Shown: positions 27,289 to 36,424 of the stretch, in pieces
Layout: each line of letters begins with the position of its first letter
Position numbering within the stretch: the first letter of the stretch is position 1
NCBI RefSeq assembly: GCF_029502005.1
Contig: NZ_JAMQOT010000001.1
Location: 620,001-684,000 of the forward strand
DNA: 64,000 nucleotides
Source: Natrinema salsiterrestre
Lineage (GTDB): Archaea; Halobacteriota; Halobacteria; Halobacteriales; Natrialbaceae
Reading direction: 5' to 3'
Made by a program: the position numbers and the translations under genes
The notes under the pieces: generated by a model
Seen by the model: only the letters and a program-made list of their open reading frames with translations
Databases searched by the model: none
What the model was told of the DNA's origin: nothing

Positions 27289-27516
27289 TCACTCCCGTTC
27301 GACGCGGTAGTAGTCCGTGAAGACGATGACTTCGCCCGGTTCGAGATCAGGCGTTGGATCCGATACGCGGTGATCGCCCGTGACGGCGTCGTAGAACGCT
27401 TCATACGTCTCCAAATCGAGCTAATCGACGTGCCGAACGGTCGCGCTCGCCGGAACCGACTCGACGCGCTCGAGGGCCAGCGACCGGCGGCGGAGTTCGC
27501 TCGCTGCCATGTTCAT
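27289..27516 (-). pseudogene. Small gene interrupted by an in-frame amber codon
   Basis: From the ATG at 27516 the frame reads MNMAASELRRRSLALERVES and on to TVRHVD, then TAG at 27421-27423, and then continues without further stops as LDLETYEAFYDAVTGD through LEPGEVIVFTDYYRVERE to a TGA at 27289. Both halves have good haloarchaeal codon use and the second half reads like a genuine small acidic protein, so a single nonsense change in a 75-residue gene is the simplest reading. An AT-rich box lies 25-31 bases upstream, so the promoter seems intact. A sequencing error or two separate tiny genes are alternatives. No known family recognised. Confidence 0.6.
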
Positions 27517-27540
27517 TGTTACCGAATGCCTCACACTGTC

Positions 27541-27547
27541 TTAATAG
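27541..27547 (-). promoter_or_regulatory. TATA-like box of the amber-interrupted gene
   Basis: The minus strand reads CTATTAA about 25-31 bases before the ATG at 27516, the normal spacing for a leaderless haloarchaeal transcript. Confidence 0.45.
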
Positions 27548-27723
27548 TTCCGCCGCGCGAACGGGACGACCACGGTCGAGAGTCAGTCACTGAATCCGAC
27601 GATATCGCGATGGAGACAGTATCGAGAACAGACAATCGGTACTGAACACTGCGAGACGGTGGGGATAGTGACGCGACGAAGCGGAGAAACGAACCGTTCG
27701 ACCGGTGCCGCGGGTCCTGTGAA

Positions 27724-28962
27724 CTACTGCTCCTGGGGTGGTGCGAGCTCGTCGAGATCGACGGACTGCTCGAGCAGGACGTCGGCCTGATCGGCGACGA
27801 CGCGCTGTTCGCGCATCAGCTGTTTGAACTTGCTCTGGGGCGAGAGATCGCCGATGAGGACGCCGCCGACGATCCTGCCGTCCTTGAACGCGATGCGCCG
27901 CCACTCGGTGTCGCTGTAGCGGCGCTCGGCATGTTCGTCGCCGAGGGTCGGATGCCCGAAGGAGAGGAAGGGGAAGTCGAAGTGCGTGATGGAGTACGAA
28001 GAGACCCACTGGAACCCTTCGGCTTCCTCGTCGGCGGCCATGTTGACCGCGGCGACGCGACCCTGTTCCTTGGCCGAGCCCCACGAGCCGTTCTGGCCGC
28101 GTTCGCCGAGCAGGACGTCGTAGAACTGGGTGAGGTCGCCCGCCGCGTAGACGTCGTCGACGTTCGTCTGCATGTACTCGTCGACGACGATCCCGTTGTC
28201 CTGCTCGATGCCGGCTCCGCGGAGGAACTCGGTGTTGAAGGTGAGCCCGATCGCGGCCCCGACGAAGTCACATTCGTAGCGATCGCCGTTGGGATCGACC
28301 GCGGCGGTAACGTGATTATCGTCGTCGACCTCGAAGTGATCGACGCCGCTGTCGAAGACGGGTTCGACGCCGACCTCTCGCATGCCCTCGTGCATGATCT
28401 CCGCACCGTCCTCGGATAGCGCGTATCGCCACCATCGGTCGCCACGCATCAGGTAGTCGGCTTCGATACCCTGTGCGCCACAGACGGCCGCGAAGTCGAT
28501 GCCGAGCAGACCGGCACCGACGATGACCCCCTTGTCCGCGCGTTCCGCGTGCTCGCGGATCCCGCGGGCGTCTTCGAACGTCCAGAAATGGTGAATCCCA
28601 TCGGCGTCGCTGTTCTCGACGGGGAGCTGTGTCGGCGTCCCGCCGGTCGCGACGAGCAGTTTGTCGTAGGGAATTTCGCCGCTCTCGTGCGTGTGTACGA
28701 CCTTCCCGTCGGTGTCGACGCTCGTCACATAGGTGTTCAGCGAGAGCTCGATGTCTCGGTCCGCGTACCAGTCCTCGTCGTGGATCGAGATGGGGGCTTC
28801 CGGAAGTTTTCCTTTCGCGTGTTCCTTGATGAGAATCCGATTATACAGTGGCTCCCCCTCATCGGTGATGACGGTAATCTTCGCATCCGGGTCTTCCTCC
28901 CGGAGGGTCTCGGCCGCCGAACTACCCGAGATCCCGTCACCGATGATGACGTACTGAGTCAT
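27724..28962 (-). CDS. FAD-dependent pyridine nucleotide oxidoreductase
   Basis: 412 residues with the class-I Pyr_redox fold. FAD-binding GxGxxG-type start MTQYVIIGDGISGSSAAETL (1-20), the middle NAD(P)H-binding motif GVIVGAGLLGIDFAAVC (about 144-160), and the second FAD motif VDDVYAAGDLTQFYD (about 262-276). The Cys pair of thioredoxin reductases is absent. The shape is that of NirB N-terminal / rubredoxin-reductase-like enzymes, often paired with an electron carrier, which is not encoded nearby. ATG at 28962 with a TTTAA box at 28986-28990 supports a leaderless transcript. Partner unknown. Confidence 0.9.
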   Translation of the reverse strand: MTQYVIIGDGISGSSAAETLREEDPDAKITVITDEGEPLYNRILIKEHAKGKLPEAPISIHDEDWYADRDIELSLNTYVTSVDTDGKVVHTHESGEIPYDKLLVATGGTPTQLPVENSDADGIHHFWTFEDARGIREHAERADKGVIVGAGLLGIDFAAVCGAQGIEADYLMRGDRWWRYALSEDGAEIMHEGMREVGVEPVFDSGVDHFEVDDDNHVTAAVDPNGDRYECDFVGAAIGLTFNTEFLRGAGIEQDNGIVVDEYMQTNVDDVYAAGDLTQFYDVLLGERGQNGSWGSAKEQGRVAAVNMAADEEAEGFQWVSSYSITHFDFPFLSFGHPTLGDEHAERRYSDTEWRRIAFKDGRIVGGVLIGDLSPQSKFKQLMREQRVVADQADVLLEQSVDLDELAPPQEQ

Positions 28963-28985
28963 ATCCGGATCGTTCGTAATGCGGG

Positions 28986-28990
28986 TTAAA
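28986..28990 (-). promoter_or_regulatory. TATA-like box of the FAD oxidoreductase
   Basis: Minus-strand TTTAA lies 24-28 bases before the ATG at 28962 in a GC-rich surrounding, as expected for a leaderless promoter. Confidence 0.45.
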
Positions 28991-29253
28991 GTGGGTTGCT
29001 ATCTCGTCTATCTTGCCGGACCGGGTGCTATGATACAACGATCGTAAACTAAACACCGAATATGTTCACTAATGTGTACTGCAGACGGATATTTCGGCAC
29101 CGTTTCTCGAAAGAGCAACGTTTGCTGCCATCTCCGACGCCGAGTCTCAAAGGCGGGTACCGAACCCCATTTCACGATATATGAGACCGAGAGACGTGCT
29201 GACTACCATCGTTGTCCGAACCGTTCTTCAGTGTCTACTCCCAAGGCAGAGGC

Positions 29254-29802
29254 ATGAAACTCCGTCAGAACGCCAAGCACTTCGCCTACCGGAAGTCACT
29301 CGAGACGCCGGGAATCCGCTCGGTCGCCAAGTCGGGACTCGTCAGACTCCACACCAAGATCTTCACCGGCAAGGCCGATCCGGCCCACGCCGACGATCGG
29401 AAAGCCCACCTCGACGGGCTCTTCGACGCGACGATGGACGCCTACCTGCGGGCGCTCCAGGAGGGCTATTCCGAAGCCGAGGCCCGCGAGATCACGCACA
29501 TCCAGGCCAACTTCGACTTCTACAACCACGGCTGGACCGAGATGATGGAGTTCCCGGCGGACGAACTCGAGGAGCACTACGACCGCTACGGCGAGTTCTT
29601 CGATCGGTGGGACGTCACGATCGCCGAGCCGCTCGGCCAGTTCGCGCCACCGGAGGGGCTTCCCGAGGCACCATCGACTCCCGAAAAGCTCGAGAATCCC
29701 GACCATCCCCACGCGGAGGGCGGCTTCGCCGACGACGTCTACGTCGAGACCGAAGACGGCGAGCTCGTGGTGGGCGGTCGCGAATCGACCGACTCCGACT
29801 GA
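29254..29802 (+). CDS. DUF6149 family protein, haloarchaeal, unknown function
   Basis: 182 residues. Start MKLRQNAKHFAYRKSLETPG and the run THIQANFDFYNHGWTEMMEF (about 83-102) are the parts I associate with DUF6149. It is mostly helical, with a Pro/Glu-rich tail (about 133-155). No signal peptide or membrane helix. The ATG at 29254 is preferred to one 14 codons upstream. It is transcribed away from the FAD oxidoreductase, with about 290 bases between that contain AT-rich promoter material but no gene. Function unknown. Confidence 0.8.
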   Translation: MKLRQNAKHFAYRKSLETPGIRSVAKSGLVRLHTKIFTGKADPAHADDRKAHLDGLFDATMDAYLRALQEGYSEAEAREITHIQANFDFYNHGWTEMMEFPADELEEHYDRYGEFFDRWDVTIAEPLGQFAPPEGLPEAPSTPEKLENPDHPHAEGGFADDVYVETEDGELVVGGRESTDSD

Positions 29803-30075
29803 CGAGGGCGGGAGCGACCGCTCGATTGTGGGTGACGCCAGGGCCAGACACGCGCTCGTCGACTGACTCGAGACCTCGATTCCGATGGCGACACGTCCCA
29901 CGCCGAGTTCGGGTCCGGAGCGGCGGGCATCGCACGCGGAGGCGTTGACTGCTCGCGGCGGCGTCGGTTCGTGACGGGTGGTGGTGTGCTCGAGGCCGTA
30001 GCCGACGACTGGCGGACGGTCTCGGAATCCACCGACGCAATACGTAGTGATTCGGCGGAAACGCGGGCGATTTCC

Positions 30076-31419
30076 TCAGAGCCAGGGCGGTTTGGCGTAC
30101 TCCGCCGTCGCCTGCGACTCGGGCCAGATGATCTCCTGTACTCCGTCGCCGTCGTCGTCTTCCTGCCACTGCAGGTACACGACGTCGGGATCGTCGCTGT
30201 TGTACACGAGATCGTGGGGGTAGTCGTGGTCCCGGTCGTAGAACTCGACCGTGCCGGAACTACCGGTGAAGCTCATGCCCTCGAGGGCCCCGACGAGTTC
30301 CTCGGAGTCGAGCGTGCCAGTGGTTCTGACGGCCTCGGCGAACATGGCGACCGCATCGTACGAGTGGTAGCCCGTGTAAACGGGATTCGCTCCGTTGAAG
30401 GTGTCTTGATATCGCTGCACGAACGGTTGAGTCTTCTCGGTACGCGTACTCTGTGCGGTCGCGCTGCTCTGAGTGACACCGTACCGGCAGGCACCGTTCG
30501 TCGCCTCGTAGTACGACGGGAGTTGCATCGGGACGTGGATCCCGCCGAAGGCGAACGGCCGCGGCTCGGGGGTGACCCAGTCCAGCAGCGCGGCCGTCCC
30601 GGTGTGGGCAGTCGTGATAAAGGCCGCATCCGCTCCCTGCTCCTCGACTTCGTCGTAAATCGCCGAAAAATCGTCCGTTGCCGGCGGATATCGTCGTTCC
30701 ATGGCGATATCGATCCCCGTATCGGCGAGCTGATTCTGGTACACGTTCCACGGTTGTTCGGTCCACTCGTAGTCCTCCGCGAGGACGGCAATGGAGTTCC
30801 AGCCCATATCGGCGGCCATATCGTCCACGAAGTCAACCTGCATCCGCCCGAGATCGTAGTCGTTGTTCGGACCCGCACGGAAGTGGTACTTGTACTCCTC
30901 GTACTGCTCTTTCACCAGTCGGCTCGCCGCCGTCGTCGCCGCGCCGGACGTGAGATGGATCGTCTCCTGTTCGGCGATGTCGTCCATGATGTTCATGAGC
31001 GCCTCGCTGGCGAAGACGCCCACCGTGACGTCGGCCCCCTCCTCGAGAACCAGTCGCTGATACTGACGGCGGGCCTCGAGGGGACTGCCATTCGTGTCGC
31101 CGACGACCAGTTCGACATCTTTGCCGTCGATGCCGTCGTTCTCGTTGAGTTCATCGACGGCGACCTGTGTGCCGCGGACGATCGATCGCCCGATGAAGTC
31201 GCTGTCCGGGTTCGGTGCCAGAACGCCGATCGTGACCGCCTCCTCACTGCCGCCGCTCCCCCCGAGGGAACCGACAGTATCCATACACCCCGCTAAGGTG
31301 ACGCCCGCCGCCCCGCCCGCCGTCGTCTTGAGCAGTCGTCGCCGTCCGATCCCGGTCCGCAGACCACTGCTCCCGGACGGATCGTCCGGTTGAGACGAAA
31401 TACCATTGCTCTCATACAT
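30076..31419 (-). CDS. Tat lipoprotein solute-binding protein, branched-chain amino acid/urea type
   Basis: 447 residues. Twin-arginine signal GIGRRRLLKTTAGGAAG followed by the lipobox TLAGC with the lipid-carrying Cys at 45, so the mature protein is anchored outside the cell. The body is a periplasmic-binding type I fold: VTIGVLAPNPDSDFIG at the start, VELVVGDTNGSPLEARRQYQ, YKYHFRAGPNNDYDLG and PVYTGYHSYDAVAMFAEAV in lobe 2. The closest classes are urea/short-chain amide (FmdD/UrtA) and LivK. No permease or ATPase genes are nearby, so it is an orphan receptor in this window. Start: the ATG at 31419 precedes the Tat motif by 25 residues, a normal haloarchaeal length. Confidence 0.92.
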   Translation of the reverse strand: MYESNGISSQPDDPSGSSGLRTGIGRRRLLKTTAGGAAGVTLAGCMDTVGSLGGSGGSEEAVTIGVLAPNPDSDFIGRSIVRGTQVAVDELNENDGIDGKDVELVVGDTNGSPLEARRQYQRLVLEEGADVTVGVFASEALMNIMDDIAEQETIHLTSGAATTAASRLVKEQYEEYKYHFRAGPNNDYDLGRMQVDFVDDMAADMGWNSIAVLAEDYEWTEQPWNVYQNQLADTGIDIAMERRYPPATDDFSAIYDEVEEQGADAAFITTAHTGTAALLDWVTPEPRPFAFGGIHVPMQLPSYYEATNGACRYGVTQSSATAQSTRTEKTQPFVQRYQDTFNGANPVYTGYHSYDAVAMFAEAVRTTGTLDSEELVGALEGMSFTGSSGTVEFYDRDHDYPHDLVYNSDDPDVVYLQWQEDDDGDGVQEIIWPESQATAEYAKPPWL

Positions 31420-31896
31420 TCTATCCAGACTGTCCCGGCTTAGACTGGTTAACAGTTGCGGATAGGTCCCAAAGGGTTACCACTGAATTAAATGATGGCG
31501 AGTGTCGGAGATCACAGCCGCGACCACGAGAGAAGCGACTGTCGTCGCGACACGGACGTCGGAAACCGATTCGAGGACCGCGACGTGCTAAACGGTCGAC
31601 AGCGGTATCGTCCGACCTGACGACAGGTCCCCATCGGATTGACGTACTCGGTCGTCGCGCGTCTGGCCGGCCAGTTCGTCTGTCGAACGTTACTTCGCAG
31701 CCGTCTTCTCACTACTGGCCGTAGCGAAGGTGGACGGGTTCCGTACCACGGATAGTTGTCATCATACTAATTTTTGAATGACTGTATGAAAATAGGGCCC
31801 CGCTGTGAGCAAAGATGCTCCACCGTCCCCCGATTATCAGCTCCGATAACCGTGGCTGACAATTTATGTAGTGACGAACGTACGCGTCTTCTATCC
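31420..31896. other. 477-base intergenic stretch
   Basis: It separates the minus-strand receptor gene from the plus-strand transducer gene. I see promoter material at both ends (AT-rich runs near 31480-31500 and 31860-31870) and no persuasive gene. Short open frames inside are arginine-rich and lack good starts. Confidence 0.5.
31861..31868 (+). promoter_or_regulatory. TATA-like box of the chemotaxis transducer
   Basis: AATTTATG lies 29-36 bases before the ATG at 31897. This predicts a very short leader. Confidence 0.45.
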
Positions 31897-34800
31897 ATGG
31901 ATTTCGCTCGACGATTGGTGCCGAAAGCTATCCGACGCAGGTACGCGGTCAAATTCGGGATCGCGTTGCTCATACTCGGGTTATCTGTCGGCCTGATTGG
32001 ATACGGTGCAACGGGGGCAATTTCGAACCAGGTGGAGGATCGAGTCGAGACCGAACACGCGTCTGCAGCCGGGCAAGAAGCACAGAGCGTGCAGATGTGG
32101 AACGAACAGAACGAACACACGATCGGGATGATGACCCGGTCGGACGTCGTTGCCAGTGACGATCCGGCAGCGATCCAACAACGCTTCCTCGACTGGGAAG
32201 AGCATCTGGACGCCGACACGTTCGATATCTCCTACGTCGACGTGAGCGACGGGACGATAACCGCGAGTACCAACGATGCGTACCGCGGCGCGTCGACGAG
32301 CGAACTCGAAAACATTCCCAGCGACGCGTACTCGAACGCCACCGCGAACGTCCCGTGGGTTTCCGACGCCTACATCACAGCGGGCGAGTTCGGCCAGGAC
32401 ACCACCGTGATTAGCTACGTCCAGCTCTCGGCCGAAAACGAGGACCGAGCAGTCGTCTACACCGCCGACCTCGAGGCGTACGCGAACCAGCTTCAGGACG
32501 GGACGGGTGTGACGACGATGATCGTCGACGGCGACGACGAGATCATGCTCGACAACGCCGACTACGGCGGCGAAGCGAACCACGGGGAAGAAGCGGATCA
32601 CGGTCACGGGACCTTCGGCCACACGTATGCCGGCGACACCGACCTGCTCACTTCGGCACGAACCGAGGGGGCGACCACTCAGCGAACCGATACATCGGCG
32701 TTGGCGTTCGAAAACGACGCCTACGGCTTCGGGAGCAGTGGTGAGGACGAATACGTCACGAGTTCCGCCCGCGTGTTCGGAACCGACTGGGTCGTCGTGA
32801 CCCACGAGCCGGCCAGTCAGGCGCTCGGGTTCGTCACCACGATCAACGAGTACGGTAACATCGCGACGCTCCTCGGAATTCTCATGATCGGTGCGATCGG
32901 TGCCGTCCTCGGTCGAAACACCGCCGTCTCGATCGACCGACTCACCGACAAGGCCAGCCAGATGGAGGAGGGGAACCTTGAGGTCGACCTCGAAACCAAG
33001 CGGATCGACAATATCGGCCGGCTCTACGAGGGCTTCGACTCGATGCGCGTCGCACTCCGCGAACAGATCGAAGAGGCCGAAGCCGCCCGCGAGGAGGCCG
33101 AACGCGAGCGCGAACGCGTCCAGGAGATCAACGACCACCTCCAGGACAAAGCCGCCGAGTACTGTGCGGTCATGGCCAGCGCTGCCGACGGCGATCTCAC
33201 CGCGCGCGCGAACGTCGAAAGCGACAACGAGCAGATGCAACAGATCGGCGAGGACTTCAACGACATGCTCGACGAGATCGAGCAGACCATCGCCGAGCTC
33301 AACCGGTTCGCGACCGACGTCGCGACCGCCTCCGAGCAGGTGACCGCCTCGAGCGAGGAGGTCCGCTCTGCCTCCCAGCAGGTCACGGAGTCGATTCAGG
33401 AGATTTCCGACGGCGCGGACCGACAGAACGAGTCGCTCCAGTCGGTCAACCAGGAGATGAGCGGCCTCTCGACGACGACCGAGGAGATCGCCGCGTCCTC
33501 GAACGAGGTCGCCGATATCGCCGAACGGACCGTCGATACCGGGAAGGAAGGGCAGGAAGCCGCCCAGGCGGCGATCACCGCGATGGACGAGATCGAAGTC
33601 GAGGCCGGCGACGCCGTCGACGAGATGCGCCGGCTCGAAGAGGAAGTCCAGCAGATCGACGAACTGATCAATACGATTTCCGAGATCGCCCGCCAGACCA
33701 ACATGCTGGCGCTGAACGCCAACATCGAGGCCTCCCGCTCCGCGGGCGGCAGCGAGGACGAAGGGTTCTCCGTCGTCGCGAAGGAGGTCAAGGCGCTCTC
33801 CGAGGACGTCGCGGACGCGGCCGACGAGGCCGAGGACCGGCTCGAGGCGATCCGCGAACGGACCGAGCAGTCCGCCGCCGAGGTCGAGGGAACGAGTACC
33901 GACATCGAGAACGCGAGCGAGCAGGTCCAGGACGCGGTGAACGCACTCGAGCGGATCGCCGAACTCGCCCAGGAGACGAACGTGGGCGTCCAGGAGATCT
34001 CCGCGGCGACCGAAGAGCAGGCGGCCTCCACGCAGGAGGTCGTCGCGATGGTCGACGACGCGGCGACGATCTCCGAGGAGACGACGTCGGAAGCCGAAAA
34101 CGTCGCGGCCGCCGCCGAAGAGCAGACCACTGCACTGACCGAGGTCACGAAGTCCGCCTCGAGCCTCTCCGAACAGGCGTCACAGCTGTCCGAAGCGCTC
34201 GATCGGTTCGACACCGACATCGATCAGGCGGAGATCGAACTCGAGGGAACGTTCGACGCGGACGTGGACGCGACCGGGTCACAGTTCGAAATCGATGCGG
34301 ACGCCGACGCGGCCGATCAGGATGGCGGGATTACCTTCGATGCGGACGCCGAAAGCGATCAGGATGATTCGGCGGACACGCTCACGCTCGAGGATGAGCC
34401 GGGCGATGACGCGCTCGAAGGCGAGGATAGTTCGGCTGCGGATACCGCCGTCGAAAGCCAACCGGCGGGCGATTCGGTGACCGACAGTCGAGACGACGAA
34501 ATCGGTGCGGAGGAGATCCTCGGCATCGAGGAACGCGAGGACGACGCTTCCGGTGCGGCAGCGTCGATCGGGGACGTCGAAACCGATACGACGGACGCGA
34601 TCGCGGAGGCCGAGGAAAGCGACGAGTCGACCGCTCAACCGCTCGGGGCGGTTGACGACGGGAACGAAGCGGACGCGGACGACGAACCGGCCGCTCAACC
34701 GCTCGGACCGGTCGGCGACGAGGACGACGCCGATACGGACGACGAACCGGCCGCCGAGCCGCTCGGGCCCGTCGATGGCGACGAAGACGACACTGACGAC

Positions 34801-34944
34801 GCGGGCGACGACTCGGCCGCTCAACCGCTCGAGCCCGTCGACGAGGGGGACGACGCCGACACGGACGACGACGGAACCGACAGCGATGACGACGGAACCG
34901 ACAGCGATGACGTGTTCACGTTCGGTACGACGAACGACGAATAA
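31897..34944 (+). CDS. Methyl-accepting chemotaxis transducer (halobacterial Htr type)
   Basis: 1015 residues. Order: N-terminal helix (about 15-37), extracellular sensor region (about 38-315, dCache/sCache-like with acidic loops), second helix (about 318-342), HAMP (about 343-395), long coiled coil, and the conserved signalling hairpin with ARQTNMLALNANIEASRSA (about 597-615). Multiple Glu/Gln pairs in the flanking helices are candidate methylation sites. Residues 798-1015 form an unusual acidic, repetitive tail with near-repeats of AAQPLGPV. It should relay an extracellular signal to CheA and the archaellum. ATG 31897 is preferred because the basic region plus first helix starts there. No che gene is adjacent. 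Ligand unknown. Confidence 0.94.
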   Translation: MDFARRLVPKAIRRRYAVKFGIALLILGLSVGLIGYGATGAISNQVEDRVETEHASAAGQEAQSVQMWNEQNEHTIGMMTRSDVVASDDPAAIQQRFLDWEEHLDADTFDISYVDVSDGTITASTNDAYRGASTSELENIPSDAYSNATANVPWVSDAYITAGEFGQDTTVISYVQLSAENEDRAVVYTADLEAYANQLQDGTGVTTMIVDGDDEIMLDNADYGGEANHGEEADHGHGTFGHTYAGDTDLLTSARTEGATTQRTDTSALAFENDAYGFGSSGEDEYVTSSARVFGTDWVVVTHEPASQALGFVTTINEYGNIATLLGILMIGAIGAVLGRNTAVSIDRLTDKASQMEEGNLEVDLETKRIDNIGRLYEGFDSMRVALREQIEEAEAAREEAERERERVQEINDHLQDKAAEYCAVMASAADGDLTARANVESDNEQMQQIGEDFNDMLDEIEQTIAELNRFATDVATASEQVTASSEEVRSASQQVTESIQEISDGADRQNESLQSVNQEMSGLSTTTEEIAASSNEVADIAERTVDTGKEGQEAAQAAITAMDEIEVEAGDAVDEMRRLEEEVQQIDELINTISEIARQTNMLALNANIEASRSAGGSEDEGFSVVAKEVKALSEDVADAADEAEDRLEAIRERTEQSAAEVEGTSTDIENASEQVQDAVNALERIAELAQETNVGVQEISAATEEQAASTQEVVAMVDDAATISEETTSEAENVAAAAEEQTTALTEVTKSASSLSEQASQLSEALDRFDTDIDQAEIELEGTFDADVDATGSQFEIDADADAADQDGGITFDADAESDQDDSADTLTLEDEPGDDALEGEDSSAADTAVESQPAGDSVTDSRDDEIGAEEILGIEEREDDASGAAASIGDVETDTTDAIAEAEESDESTAQPLGAVDDGNEADADDEPAAQPLGPVGDEDDADTDDEPAAEPLGPVDGDEDDTDDAGDDSAAQPLEPVDEGDDADTDDDGTDSDDDGTDSDDVFTFGTTNDE
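34585..34860 (+). repeat. In-gene repeats encoding acidic AAQPLGPV-like units
   Basis: Within the transducer tail the protein has four near-copies of TAQPLGAV, AAQPLGPV, AAEPLGPV and AAQPLEPV, each followed by a run of Asp/Glu. The DNA shows matching near-repeats of about 60 bases, such as CGGCCGCTCAACCGCTCG. A typical sign of repeat expansion or recombination. Confidence 0.7.
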
Positions 34945-35075
34945 CTGGACCGGCAATTCCAGATAGACTGACCGCTGGCGGTTCGGCTCGCGTCGGACCG
35001 GCGACGGCCGTTCGGTGTGCGATATCGCCGGTGTCGTTCGCTACCTTTTTGCCTGCCGTCTGGGAAGGATTCGAC

Positions 35076-35954
35076 ATGCTTACCGTGCGGGCACCTGCGA
35101 CGAGTGCGAACCTCGGGAGTGGCTTCGACGTCTTCGGCCTCGCTCTCGGAACGCCCGCCGACGTCGTCCGGGTCGAACGCGCCCCGGAGACGACGATTAC
35201 GGTGACCGGCGCTGGCAGCGAGTACATCCCGGAAGACCCGGAGAAGAACACCGTCGGCGCGGTCGCGGAGGCGCTCGACGCCCCGGCACGCATCCGGATC
35301 GACAAGGGCGTTCGTCCGTCCTCGGGACTGGGATCCTCGGCCGCGAGCGCGGCCGCCGCCGCCGTCGCACTGAACGCCCTCTACGATCGCGGCCGCTCCC
35401 GAAAGGAACTCGTCCCCGTCGCCGCCGAGGGCGAGGCGCTCGTCTCCGGAGAAGCACACGCGGACAACGTCGCGCCCTCTCTCCTCGGCGGCTTCACCGT
35501 CGCCACCGACGACAACGTCACGCAGGTCGACGCGTCCGTCCCCGTCGTCGCCTGTCTCCCCGAGATCTCCGTGTCCACGCGCGACGCACGCGGCATCGTC
35601 CCCGACTCGGCCACGATGGACGAAGTCGTCACGACCGTCGGCAACGCCGCGACGCTAACCGTCGGCATGACGCGAGACGATCCCGAACTCGTCGGCAAAG
35701 GGATGACCGACGAGATCGTCACGCCCGAGCGCACCAAGCTCATCGACGGCTACGAGGGCGTTCGCGAGGCCGCCCTCGAGGCGGGCGCGACAGGCGTGAC
35801 GGTCAGCGGCGCGGGGCCGGGGATCCTCGCGGTCTGTCACCGGCGCGACCAGCGAGCGATCGCCTCGGCTATGGTCGACGCCTTCGACGCGGCCGGCGTC
35901 GAGAGTCGGGCGTATCAGACCGCTATCGGGCAGGGCGCGACGCTGTATCGCTGA
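35076..35954 (+). CDS. thrB: Homoserine kinase
   Basis: 292 residues, normal for ThrB of the GHMP kinase family. It opens with LTVRAPATSANLGSGFDVFG, has the ATP-binding PSSGLGSSAASAAAAA (about 84-99) and the C-terminal GATGVTVSGAGPGILAVC. It phosphorylates L-homoserine on the way to threonine. The ATG at 35076 sits 26-35 bases after a TACCTTTTTG run, so a leaderless transcript is likely; an upstream ATG at 35031 would add 15 residues that fit no homology. The next gene starts only four bases after its stop, so they probably form one transcript. Confidence 0.95.
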   Translation: MLTVRAPATSANLGSGFDVFGLALGTPADVVRVERAPETTITVTGAGSEYIPEDPEKNTVGAVAEALDAPARIRIDKGVRPSSGLGSSAASAAAAAVALNALYDRGRSRKELVPVAAEGEALVSGEAHADNVAPSLLGGFTVATDDNVTQVDASVPVVACLPEISVSTRDARGIVPDSATMDEVVTTVGNAATLTVGMTRDDPELVGKGMTDEIVTPERTKLIDGYEGVREAALEAGATGVTVSGAGPGILAVCHRRDQRAIASAMVDAFDAAGVESRAYQTAIGQGATLYR

Positions 35955-35958
35955 GTCC

Positions 35959-36300
35959 ATGGGCCTGACGTCTGACGGTATCCTCGCCGTCGTCGCGCTG
36001 GGAGCGTTCGCCGGCGGTCTCGCCGTCGCGGGCACACCGCTCTCGGTCTCGTTTCTCGCGATCGGTGGCCTCGGAACGCTCGCCTTCGAGGCCGTTGCGT
36101 TCAGTCACAGCGAGACGGTCCGTCACTACTGGGAGCGACCGGCCGTTCAAGCAGTCAGTCTCGCAGGCGCGTTCGCAATCGCCGGCGTGGGAGTCATCGT
36201 CGCACCGTCGCGTCTCCTCTCGGCGGGGATCGGCGCGCTAGGAGCGTACCTCGTCGTCCTCGCGGTCGTTGCGAGTGCTCGGTTGGAACTCAATAACTGA
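35959..36300 (+). CDS. Small membrane protein, unknown function
   Basis: 113 residues with about four hydrophobic helices: ILAVVALGAFAGGLAVAG, LSVSFLAIGGLGTLAFEAVA, AVSLAGAFAIAGVGVIVA and IGALGAYLVVLAVVASA. A short polar loop, FSHSETVRHYWERPAVQ, separates the two pairs. It follows thrB by four bases, so it is co-transcribed with it. I do not recognise a family; a link to threonine metabolism is only suggested by the operon. Confidence 0.75.
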   Translation: MGLTSDGILAVVALGAFAGGLAVAGTPLSVSFLAIGGLGTLAFEAVAFSHSETVRHYWERPAVQAVSLAGAFAIAGVGVIVAPSRLLSAGIGALGAYLVVLAVVASARLELNN

Positions 36301-36387
36301 CCGTCACCGCCTCGAAATTTCGGACAGTCAAACGTGGTAGACGCTACCTACGGTGCCGTTATACGGCATATACCTAGCGTATTCGAC

Positions 36388-36393
36388 CTATAA
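36388..36393 (+). promoter_or_regulatory. TATA-like box of the pilin-like gene
   Basis: CTATAA lies 32-37 bases upstream of the ATG at 36425, in an AT-rich stretch (36355-36425). It supports 36425 as the start rather than the GTG at 36479. Confidence 0.45.
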
Positions 36394-36424
36394 CTATCGA
36401 TGAATTTCAGGTCTCCGCTTACAA

